From positions 1 to 51,390 of the forward strand of contig NZ_AUIQ01000011.1 in NCBI RefSeq assembly GCF_000423785.1: a stretch of DNA of 51,390 bases. The letters run 5' to 3'. The position numbers were made by a program, and so were the translations under genes. This stretch comes from Tetragenococcus muriaticus DSM 15685 (GTDB lineage: Bacteria > Bacillota > Bacilli > Lactobacillales > Enterococcaceae). The notes below the pieces were generated by a model, which saw only the letters and a list, made by a program, of their open reading frames with translations, had not been told where the DNA came from and did not search any database. Positions 1 through 7,435 of this stretch are shown here, in pieces. Position 1 is the stretch's first letter. Every line of letters begins with the position of its first letter.

Positions 1-4
1 AAAA

Positions 5-1989
5 GTCTTTCCCGCATAAGCGGGGGTGATCCTATCACGGTTTAAGCCAATTGGTTTTTCATTACGTCTTTCCCGCATAAGCGGGGGTGATCCTGCTTCC
101 TTTTATAGGAGCTAAAAAAAGAATTCAGTCTTTCCCGCATAAGCGGGGGTGATCCTGGTAAAAGTAAAAGAAAATTTTCAAGAAAGACGTCTTTCCCGCA
201 TAAGCGGGGGTGATCCCTATCAACTAGGACTAGCACAAAACGCCCACCAAGTCTTTCCCGCATAAGCGGGGGTGATCCTACATCCCGAGCTGTTGCTTGT
301 ACGATGTTTTCGTCTTTCCCGCATAAGCGGGGGTGATCCTAACGGAAACTCATCTTCCAATTCGTCCTCATAGTCTTTCCCGCATAAGCGGGGGTGATCC
401 CTCGTCTCCTAATTTTAATGTCATATCTTATGAGTCTTTCCCGCATAAGCGGGGGTGATCCTATGGCAAGGGCGTGCCTGTCGATGCTTACCAAGTCTTT
501 CCCGCATAAGCGGGGGTGATCCCAATTATAGATAGCGATGCTTTTTTAGATATGCGTCTTTCCCGCATAAGCGGGGGTGATCCTAAAGAGTTATAAACAT
601 TGCCAGACGTGGCTGAGTCTTTCCCGCATAAGCGGGGGTGATCCTCGTTACTATCAGGATCAGGCTCAGGGGCAGTACGTCTTTCCCGCATAAGCGGGGG
701 TGATCCTATCCCTAGCCCCAAAGTATTCACAATCAAAACGTCTTTCCCGCATAAGCGGGGGTGATCCTATGAAGAGGTTGCTCCGGGAAGTCGTAGAGTA
801 AGTCTTTCCCGCATAAGCGGGGGTGATCCCGATTTTTCACAATGTCCGAAAAATAGGCCTGAGTCTTTCCCGCATAAGCGGGGGTGATCCTGTACTTATG
901 GCGCTATAGACAATTGCCGTGCCGTCTTTCCCGCATAAGCGGGGGTGATCCCGTATTCGCGCGAACCATCTTCCATCGTTTTTGGTCTTTCCCGCATAAG
1001 CGGGGGTGATCCCAAATACACAAAAACTATTTAACTGAAAAGCTAAGTCTTTCCCGCATAAGCGGGGGTGATCCTAAAGCGACTGTTTGTAAATGTATAT
1101 TCAAAATGTCTTTCCCGCATAAGCGGGGGTGATCCTGACAGAAGCAGCAAGTGGCATGAGTCTAACCAGTCTTTCCCGCATAAGCGGGGGTGATCCTGGA
1201 GGAAAACACTATGGGCAAAGGGATTAAAAGTCTTTCCCGCATAAGCGGGGGTGATTTACAATGATTTACGTTTGCAGCGTATGGATGAAAGTCTTTCCCG
1301 CATAAGCGGGGGTGATCCTGGAGGAAAACACTATGGGCAAAGGGATTAAAAGTCTTTCCCGCATAAGCGGGGGTGATTTACAATGATTTACGTTTGCAGC
1401 GTATGGATGAAAGTCTTTCCCGCATAAGCGGGGGTGATCCCAGATAGGTAGCGACGTATGGGATTCAGTCAAAGTCTTTCCCGCATAAGCGGGGGTGATC
1501 CCACAGTTTCCACGGAGCAGGCTGTAACTATCAAGTCTTTCCCGCATAAGCGGGGGTGATCCTAGTGTCGATGACGCAATCAATGACTTTGGAGAGTCTT
1601 TCCCGCATAAGCGGGGGTGATCCTTCAACATGATTAACTGGGAAGTTGCTACTTACGTCTTTCCCGCATAAGCGGGGGTGATCCTAACTTCATTAGGGTC
1701 CATTTCGTTAAAAGACTGTCTTTCCCGCATAAGCGGGAGTGATTGCACCCCACTGTACATAGCCCTCAGGTGAGATCTGTCTTTCCCGCATAAGCGGGAG
1801 TGATCCCATGAGTTAGCAATTGATCAATCGACCGTTTCCGTCTTTCCCGCATAAGCGGGGGTGATCCTATATAATGTCAATACTTTATAGTATATATTTT
1901 GTCTTTCCCGCATAAGCGGGGGTGATCCTTAGGTTTCCCAGAAACAAGCGGGATAAACCCTGTCTTTCCCGCATAAGCGGGGGTGATCC
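5..1989 (+). CRISPR. Type I-E CRISPR array, trailer end (33 repeats, 32 spacers visible)
   Basis: A 28-bp repeat, built as GTCTTTCCCGC-ATAA-GCGGGGGTGATCC, recurs 33 times with a 61- or 62-bp period, giving spacers of 33 or 34 bp. The palindromic arms and the TGATCC 3' end match the type I-E repeats known from Streptococcus thermophilus CRISPR4, so the + strand is taken as crRNA sense. The first four window bases look like the end of an earlier spacer, so the array continues to the left, and the leader and cas genes should be there. Repeats starting at 1718 and 1779 have GGGAG instead of GGGGG, and those at 1230 and 1352 end in TT instead of CC. Repeat variants near the right side, and non-repeat DNA after 1989, fit an old trailer end. 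Small ORFs across the array are artefacts of the repeat. Confidence 0.97.
1196..1439 (+). repeat. Tandem duplication of two spacer-repeat units inside the CRISPR array
   Basis: The spacer beginning TGGAGGAAAACACTATGG and the following spacer containing ATTTACGTTTGCAGCG both occur twice in the same order, 122 bp apart, at about 1197-1318 and 1319-1440. The intervening variant repeat ending in GATTT is copied too (1230 and 1352). This is a recombination-type duplication of two whole units and not independent acquisition. Confidence 0.9.
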
Positions 1990-2145
1990 TAGTCTTTCGC
2001 GGTCAAGCCCAAAATCTTGTGTAAAAATATCAATGTCATTTACGCTTTGTCTGTTGAACGATTTTCTAATCATTTGATAAGGATTCTTTTTATTTATGGT
2101 TTAAATTTTTCTAGAAACGACGAATAAGATCAGGTAGCCGACGGG
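1990..2145. other. CRISPR trailer flank without recognisable gene
   Basis: After the last repeat the DNA is single copy. A partial repeat-like string GTCTTTCGCG occurs at about 1992-2001. The minus strand is open from an ATG at 2073 back into the array and reads like a short protein fragment, but it has no convincing ribosome binding site and runs into repeat sequence. It may be a remnant of an unrelated gene or of a degenerate last spacer. I see no terminator or promoter that I would defend here. Confidence 0.4.
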
Positions 2146-2261
2146 TTTGACAACGAATCTATTCAGGCATGGTGATCTTGGGCGGCTTCTTCGGTTCTTC
2201 AACCTAAGAACAGGCGCCCATTTCGCTTACCGCGAATACCATGCCTTCATTCATTGTCAAA
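2146..2261 (-). other. Nested inverted-repeat element, candidate structured RNA
   Basis: Four nested or adjacent stems can be read directly. The outer stem pairs TTTGACAACGAAT (2146-2158) with ATTCATTGTCAAA (2249-2261). Inside it AGGCATGGT (2165-2173) pairs with ACCATGCCT (2238-2246). Further in, GGGCG pairs with CGCCC and encloses GTTCTT paired with AAGAAC. A side hairpin, TTCGC-GGTAA-GCGAA on the minus strand, makes a multibranch fold. The one imperfect pair of the outer stem is C opposite A in a + strand RNA but U-G in a minus-strand RNA, so a minus-strand transcript, co-oriented with the transposase relic upstream of it, is favoured. GC content is visibly above the surroundings. I do not recognise the family. 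It might be an element end, an RNA, or a recombination site. Confidence 0.55.
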
Positions 2262-2284
2262 TCGTTCTTCGTTTTCTTTAAAGA

Positions 2285-3053
2285 TCAATCCGTAGAGAAA
2301 GGGAACTCTTCTTCTAAGACAGGACCTTGGAAAAAAGGTTTGGGCATTTGTTGCCATTCTTCTTGTATATCCATTAAAACGGCGCCAATCAAACGTTCAG
2401 CGGAAACGACGTTGGGAAAGATCGAAACGACTTTTTCCCGACGTCGGATTTCCCGATTTAAGCGTTCCAAAGAATTTGTTGTACGTAACGAAAGATGATA
2501 GTCTTTCGGCTCGCTTAAGTATTGTAAGCCATGCATCGACATAAACATATCGAAAGGAGCTGTGGGTTAATGAACGAGACTTAAAAGCTTCGATTTCCGG
2601 ATCCAAGCGCTTCATCGTATTCGAAACAAACGATTTGGACACCGACTCGCCACACAACTCTTCGACAATGTGTGTGACTTTCTTTGTGGAAACGCCCTGA
2701 ATGACCGCCTCCATTAAACTTAAGACAAAAGCCTGATCTTTCCGTTGATATTGTTCAAAGACTTGGGTAGAGAACTCCCCTGATCGTGTACGTGGTATTT
2801 TCAAACGAAGTTTTCCTACTGCTAAGATAAAATTTCGTTCATAATAGCCGTTACGATAGTCTAAACGCTGATCATTGCGTTCATAGTTTTGAGCTTGAAT
2901 AAATTCGTCCCTTTCCACTTCCATATAAGCGTTGAGAACAGGGACAGCTAATGATTTCATCATCATATTCATATCGCTTTGCATAATGGCCTCTGTTAAT
3001 TTTTCAAAATCTATATTAATATGAAGTTGGGTCATATCTATCTTCCTTTCCAA
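2285..3053 (-). pseudogene. IS256-family transposase, internally deleted
   Basis: Translation from 3053 gives a typical IS256-family N-terminus (RNGYYERN, KIPRTRSGEF, then FRYVYVDA with the first catalytic Asp). At about 2536-2548 it passes straight into the family's C-terminal segment (LRTTNSLERLNREIRRREKV, LIGAVLMD) in another reading frame. The middle of the protein, normally about 200 residues holding the second Asp and most of the catalytic core, is missing, and the two parts are out of frame. Family members are usually near 390-400 residues. The gene cannot make an active transposase. The deletion joins sequences around GTCGATGCATGG, but the original repeat that mediated it cannot be identified without an intact copy. 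Confidence 0.92.
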
Positions 3054-3124
3054 TGTTTTCGGCTAATGACATTGTAACAGAGATGGATATGATCTCTTTT
3101 CTTTTTACACAATTATATGGAAAC
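2285..3124 (-). mobile_element. IS256-family insertion sequence relic
   Basis: The relic contains N- and C-terminal parts of an IS256-family transposase. Its upstream end (3104-3124, reading TTTACACAATTATATGGAAAC) resembles the inverted repeat of IS256-type elements, where an inward AATTGTGTAAA motif is usual. No matching inverted repeat is visible on the C-terminal side, so that end is lost or decayed and the true boundary is unknown; it might include the nested-palindrome element at 2146-2261. Confidence 0.75.
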
Positions 3125-3432
3125 AACTAAAGCAAAAATTGTTTGCAGAGATTAATCAGGGTGGGCTTGAAATAGATGGGATGGTTCAGTGCTTGGATGT
3201 CCTAGTTTTTCAACGTTTTCCAGGACCCAACGTTACGATGGAAGATATTAATGCTCTACATGGGTTAACTGCAGCTTTTAAAACCTTATCAAAAAACACA
3301 CTAAAGATATTGCTACCTTGAATTAGTTCCATTAATAGAAAACATTGCTAAGTAAATATTATTCAAGTTATTGGTCGTAAAAACTTTTTATGGTACCGTT
3401 AATTTAAGGGTAATATTTTCAGGAGGGATAAA
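3125..3432. other. Intergenic stretch, possible coding remnant
   Basis: A 60-codon open frame runs from 3139 to 3321 on the + strand, but it has no ribosome binding site and matches no family I recognise; it may be the tail of a gene cut by the neighbouring relic. The AGGAGGGAT at 3421-3429 belongs to the next small gene. No strong terminator is visible. Confidence 0.35.
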
Positions 3433-3600
3433 ATGAATGTGTTTTTAGGGTCGTTATTTTTGTTTGGTATTATAGGATCGTGGTATTTTGTGGAGAAAAG
3501 GCCCAATAAACAATACCGAAATATTTGTCTTGGGTTAACATTACTCATTGCGGTGCTTATCTGGTTTATTCCTAATAGCTATTTTTTCTTTGTTAACTGA
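3433..3600 (+). CDS. Small two-helix membrane protein, unknown function
   Basis: A 55-residue frame starts at ATG 3433, preceded by a near-perfect ribosome binding site (AGGAGGGAT, 3421-3429). The protein begins MNVFLGSLFLFGIIGSWYF and contains two hydrophobic segments (about residues 3-20 and 31-52) separated by a basic loop (EKRPNKQYRN), so it should sit in the membrane. It lies alone between the IS256 relic and the IS4 element, with its own start signal but no obvious partner. I recognise no family. Hydrophobic composition, clean termination and the strong ribosome binding site support a real gene; a toxin-like or stress membrane peptide is possible but unsupported. Confidence 0.65.
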   Translation: MNVFLGSLFLFGIIGSWYFVEKRPNKQYRNICLGLTLLIAVLIWFIPNSYFFFVN

Positions 3601-3670
3601 AAAATGGCTTATTTTAATATAGAAACCTTTTTTGGTTAAACCGTAAGATTAAAATTCTTTTGTATGATAT

Positions 3671-3679
3671 ATTTAAATT
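3671..3679 (+). repeat. Left copy of 9-bp target-site duplication
   Basis: ATTTAAATT directly abuts the left inverted repeat of the IS4-family element; the identical right copy is at 5065-5073. Nine to twelve bases is a normal duplication length for IS4-group elements. Confidence 0.9.
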
Positions 3680-5064
3680 CACTAGTGGTGCATTAATGTA
3701 GTCAGAATATTCAGATTTTAACTTTTTTCCAAAAATGTCAAAAAAATCGAATGCTTGCGCAAGGGATGACTTTTCCAGAAAAAATTTTCGTTATTTATCT
3801 GTATACCAAAGCAACAACGACAGTTTCTATCCCATCAAGTAGGAATGAGTAAGGCCAGCCATTCTTCAAAAGGTTGAAAAAGCAGGTGTTTCAATAAACG
3901 CTTGATTTGAAATGGAGTTTTCTTACTTCCTGTCTCTACTTTGATTAAATACGTCAATAGACTGGCAATCATGGCGAGGATGATTTGATTCGTCACCCCT
4001 TTTTCACTGTGGGAAAATAGCTTTTTAATCGTCATATGTTGCTTGATGTGCTTAAAAAATCATTCAATTTGCCATCTCGCTTTGTACATGTCGGCTACTT
4101 CCTGAGCAGTCACATCAAAACGGTTGGTGACAAAACTTAACTGTTTTCCTTTTTCATCCTCAATCGTTACTAAGCGAAACGGGGAAGTTAAATAGACCTG
4201 AGTGCCTAACACGACCATTTGGTTCCTTAAAATAGTTTTACTTTGAGAAGTATCATAGGTTTCTCTGACATGGATCTTGGCATTTTTCTTCACTCGAGTG
4301 ACGAAGAAAAAGCCGTTAGCTTCCATCTCGTCCAGTCGCTCGTAATCTATATACCCTCGGTCAAAAATGTAAGTCGCTTCCGGTTGATTGACAAAAATTT
4401 CTAAGTGATTGTCATCATGTTCCACCGCATTTGTGACTTCAAACTGGTCCGGATAAAAGTGACCTTTATCCATAAAACAGAGCTTTAAGTGTAATTTAAT
4501 CCCTGCTTTGGTTTGGCGAAAGTCTGCCCAGGGATACCGAGTGGTATCCAATGAAAATGTAGAAGAATCCACAAGATAGAGCGCATTTTGCTTCGTAACT
4601 GGCGTTTTTGATCGAGCTTTTTCCAATAGTTGTGCGAAAACGGCCCACAAAATTTCGTCATCCATCTGGGCAAGCGTACGTGAAAGCTGTGAATGACTAA
4701 TCGAATCTAACGCCATGGTGCTTTGGAGTTCAGAAGAGACGAACGATGTATCCATTTCACGCAAACTTTCACACTCATTGTCGACCCCGTAGAGAAACAC
4801 TTTAAGAAAGTGTTCAAAACTCAATTTTTTGTGATATTTTTCGGCTTGAAAAATCTTCTCACGAATAGAAAAAGGTAATTTTTTTAAATTTATAGCCGAA
4901 AACCATTTATTAAAAGCTGAAATTGTTTTATACTTATCCATATTATGGTTCCTTTGTATTGGTCTTGGATAAGTCATCCAGGTCCAGTATAAAGGATTTT
5001 TTTATAGAAAGAAACAGTGTGAAACATAATAGGAAAATTCAAAATGTTTCATGCACCGCTAGTG
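3680..5064 (-). mobile_element. IS4-family insertion sequence with intact ends and 9-bp target duplication
   Basis: The element is 1385 bp. Its terminal inverted repeats are CACTAGTGGTGCAT (3680-3693) and ATGCACCGCTAGTG (5051-5064), which match with one mismatch. It is flanked by a perfect direct duplication ATTTAAATT at 3671-3679 and 5065-5073. Only the transposase gene is inside, on the minus strand. The element separates the small membrane gene at 3433 from the ribosome binding site and coding remnant of the lipoprotein-like gene at 5119, so it may have displaced that gene's promoter. Confidence 0.93.
3835..4941 (-). pseudogene. IS4-family transposase with a nonsense codon beside the catalytic Glu
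   Basis: Reading from ATG 4941 (ribosome binding site AAAGGAA just upstream) gives a DDE transposase: LVDSSTFSLD carries the first Asp, YIFDRGYID the second, and YKARWQIE begins the IS4 signature Y-x2-R-x3-E-x6-K. The codon after that Glu is TGA (4060-4062, complement) where TGG (Trp) is expected; the frame then continues FFKHIKQH, completing the signature Lys, to a stop at 3835. A single substitution therefore separates the protein into 294 and about 74 residues. The rest of the frame is intact, so inactivation looks recent. An upstream ATG at 4977 is in frame but lacks a good ribosome binding site. Confidence 0.92.
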
Positions 5065-5118
5065 ATTTAAATTAAGAAAAATAAAAACGATTTCAAAAAA
5101 GGAAGGAAGGCTAAGAAT

Positions 5119-5840
5119 ATGCTAAAACGAATACTAACCTCTCTGCAGGGAGGGATGCAACTACGGAGATAAGCGAGGCTACAGAAAGTAGTGAATCCAT
5201 TGCAACAAGCAATTCTATTACTAGTGAGACAGAGACTTCAAGTTCAGACGAAAAAGAACAAGAAGAAACACAAGAGACAGTTCCTGTTAGAAGTTATTCA
5301 GAAGAAGAAAAAGAAGAACTCCAACAAAAATTTCTAGACTGGGCAATTCCAAGGGCAGAAGAAGGAGGAATGGCAGTAACGGATGATTATTTTGATCATG
5401 GTGCCTCGGGGAGTGGAGACTGGTTTGCTGAAACAGAAGATGGGGAAATTCAAGTGCAGCAACAATTACCACAAGAAGATTTGCCTGGATATAATGCTTA
5501 CGATATCCATGCGATAAGAGGCGTTGTTTTTTACATTTCTCAGTCTGAAACGGTGGGATATGATGAAGAACCTAAAGAAGAGCACGGTGGCGCTGGGGGC
5601 GAGCGAGATTATGGCAGAGTCGCCGATCTCGATTATCCAATTCATAAATACTTATTAGGAGATAATGGCGTAGTATATGAACTAATTGGTAGCGTGGATG
5701 AGATCAGAGCTTACCAAGACGGGTTTGGTCTGTATGGTGACGACGGGCAAGAAAAAGAAATTGAGCCTGAGTTTACCTTCAAAGTATCAGATGACGCAGA
5801 TGCGCAAGAAGCATGGAGACAAATTTTGGAAAATTATTAG
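5119..5840 (+). pseudogene. Lipoprotein-like secreted protein gene with deleted signal peptide
   Basis: A good ribosome binding site (GGAAGGAAGG) precedes ATG 5119, which begins MLKRILTSL, the usual start of a lipoprotein signal, but the frame ends after 17 codons. In another frame, open from about 5121 to 5840, the sequence LSAGRDATTEISEATESS resembles a position just after a lipobox, followed by an acidic Ser/Thr-rich linker and a globular domain (FDHGASGSGDWFAETEDGE, then IHAIRGVVFY and YLLGDNGVVYEL). The hydrophobic core of the signal peptide and the lipobox Cys appear to be missing through a small deletion near 5140-5155. An internal ATG at 5370 could yield only a cytoplasmic 156-residue fragment. 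The domain resembles extracellular lipoproteins of lactobacilli and enterococci that I cannot name with certainty. Confidence 0.7.
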
Positions 5841-5934
5841 TAATTTTTAAAATTAAAAATCCTGTTTGAACAAAAACATCGTTTTATTACTTAATAAGTT
5901 AAAAAGACGCCATGTTAACAAATAAGAAATTTTG

Positions 5935-5981
5935 AAACAGTTCAGTTGTGCTTCATATAAAGAATGAACTGTTTCTTTTTT
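5935..5981 (+). terminator. Rho-independent terminator
   Basis: The perfect 10-bp stem AAACAGTTCA (5935-5944) / TGAACTGTTT (5965-5974) is followed by CTTTTTT. It lies downstream of the lipoprotein-like pseudogene and can end its transcript. Confidence 0.8.
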
Positions 5982-6096
5982 AGTTATTTAATTTTTTTAA
6001 GCTTTTGAGAAGTTTACATATGATACAATTTTATAGTAATAAAATAGGGTGCTACATGAAAATTAACAATTTAAAATAAAATTATTCGATGAAAGT

Positions 6097-7002
6097 ATGA
6101 GGATTGAATCAGGCATGAAGACATTCGTAAAAATTTTTCCCATAATTTTAGGAGCAGTCTTCTTTTTAACTCTTGGTTTTTGGTTGGGAGATCACGTTAC
6201 GACAGCACAAGAAGAAACACCAGAAGCAAAAGATACGGTGGAGCAACAAGAACAAACTTCAGGAGAAAATACAGAAAAAGATACAGAGAATCTTGAAAAC
6301 GAATTACAACAAAAAGGGGATCAATGGGCAGAAGAGGCCCCCAATTCCTTGGAATTTAGAGTGTACGATCTGGATATGGAACAAAGTTATACCTATACGA
6401 ATGATGAAGAGGATAAAAAGTATGTGACAGCAAGTATTGCAAAAGTAGCTGTAGCAATGTTACTTCTTCATGAAAAGGAAGAGACACAAGAAGATCTAAC
6501 TGATGAAGAGACAGATCTTTTAAATCGTATGATTGTAAGTAGTGATAACGAAGCTGCTACAACTCTTCTAGATTCACTAGGAGGATATAGTTCTCTCCAA
6601 GAACTTTTTGACCAGTTGGGGATGGATGACACCAAAGCAGACGAAGAAACCTGGGGAAAAACATCTACCAACACAAAAGATCAAATAAAACTACTTGAAG
6701 AACTATATACCTCTTCACAATATTTAACTGAAGAATCACAAGAAGTTATCATTGACTTAATGAGTCATATCCAACCTGACCAAAGTTGGGGTGTCTATGC
6801 AGGTTCAAGCGATGTTTCATTTAAAAACGGATGGTTACCTAATGATTTAACCGATGAATGGATTGTTAATAGTATTGGAAAAGTATCACGTGGAGATAAA
6901 GAATATCTTGCAGTAGCTTTATCTGATAAGAATTTAACAATTGAAGAAGGCAGCCAGGTGATTGAAGACTTAATTCGCATTTCAAGTGATTACTTGTTGT
7001 AA
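6097..7002 (+). CDS. Membrane-anchored class A beta-lactamase-fold serine hydrolase
   Basis: The protein has 301 residues. An N-terminal hydrophobic segment (about residues 8-31) is an uncleaved anchor or signal, followed by an acidic, Gln/Glu-rich linker to about residue 80. The rest has the class A beta-lactamase/PBP-like arrangement: SIAK (SxxK, catalytic Ser and Lys), SSDN (SDN motif), and KNGW where beta-lactamases have K-T/S-G. No clear omega-loop E-x-x-L-N is seen, so true antibiotic hydrolysis is doubtful. Related proteins of lactic acid bacteria are annotated as beta-lactamase class A and may act on the cell wall outside the membrane. The start could instead be ATG 6115, just before the anchor; neither has a convincing ribosome binding site. 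No partner gene is in the same unit. Confidence 0.85.
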   Translation: MRIESGMKTFVKIFPIILGAVFFLTLGFWLGDHVTTAQEETPEAKDTVEQQEQTSGENTEKDTENLENELQQKGDQWAEEAPNSLEFRVYDLDMEQSYTYTNDEEDKKYVTASIAKVAVAMLLLHEKEETQEDLTDEETDLLNRMIVSSDNEAATTLLDSLGGYSSLQELFDQLGMDDTKADEETWGKTSTNTKDQIKLLEELYTSSQYLTEESQEVIIDLMSHIQPDQSWGVYAGSSDVSFKNGWLPNDLTDEWIVNSIGKVSRGDKEYLAVALSDKNLTIEEGSQVIEDLIRISSDYLL

Positions 7003-7133
7003 ACTGTGAATGATACACATAGATAGTTACTCCTGTTTTATACTAATGGTGTTTTACTTGAATAATTTGGCAATATAAAATATGCTGAACTTAGTAAGAT
7101 GTTCTAATAAAAAATACGAAAGTAGGTGTTTGC

Positions 7134-7265
7134 ATGTCTGGCAAAAAGAAAGGTGCAATGTATCCATTAAAGGTTCTAGGGAATGCAATTGGTTGGGTAG
7201 TTATTTTGGCTGTAGTAAAATGGGTGATCAAAAAAAGATTCTCTCAAAGAAATAATAGGCGATAA
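7134..7265 (+). CDS. 43-residue basic single-span membrane protein
   Basis: The frame ATG 7134 to TAA 7265 follows an AGTAGGTG ribosome binding site. The peptide MSGKKKGAMYPLKVLGNA... has a Lys-rich start, one hydrophobic span (about residues 14-28, IGWVVILAVVKWVI) and a very basic tail (KKRFSQRNNRR). Basic clusters on both sides of one helix suggest a small membrane peptide of unknown role. It is likely transcribed after the serine hydrolase gene or from its own promoter, and is followed by the hairpin at 7337-7388. I recognise no family. Confidence 0.6.
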   Translation: MSGKKKGAMYPLKVLGNAIGWVVILAVVKWVIKKRFSQRNNRR

Positions 7266-7324
7266 TTTTGTAGGTTTGGATTATTTATGAGAAATCGAAA
7301 TGTTTGTGTTTTCTTTGTTTTAGA

Positions 7325-7388
7325 TATAATAATTAAAAGACCTTTCTGGCTAGATTGAATTGTCCATCGATCAAAGAAGGGTCTTTTT
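7325..7388 (+). promoter_or_regulatory. TATAAT box followed at once by a terminator-like hairpin
   Basis: TATAAT lies at 7325-7330; the -35 region is weak. From 7337 an 11-bp stem, AAGACCTTTCT (7337-7347) / AGAAGGGTCTT (7375-7385) with one wobble, is followed by TTT. The hairpin can terminate transcripts arriving from the 43-residue gene. If the TATAAT box is used, it would sit at the very 5' end of the leader of the gene at 7436. Confidence 0.5.
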
Positions 7389-7435
7389 ATGCTTTGCCTA
7401 AGTTTGTAAAAATGATTATTCTTGAGGAGCTTTTT

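Noticed and set aside
42-2073. Series of minus-strand frames repeating MRERLGSPPL, DHPRLCGKD and ITPAYAGKT
   Set aside because: These are translations of the CRISPR repeat in three frames, not proteins.
1-2261. tracrRNA or type II CRISPR component near the array
   Set aside because: The repeat is a 28-bp type I-E palindrome and no anti-repeat was seen outside the array.
3139-3321. 60-codon plus-strand frame after the IS256 relic
   Set aside because: No ribosome binding site and no recognisable family; at most a remnant, so mentioned only as intergenic content.
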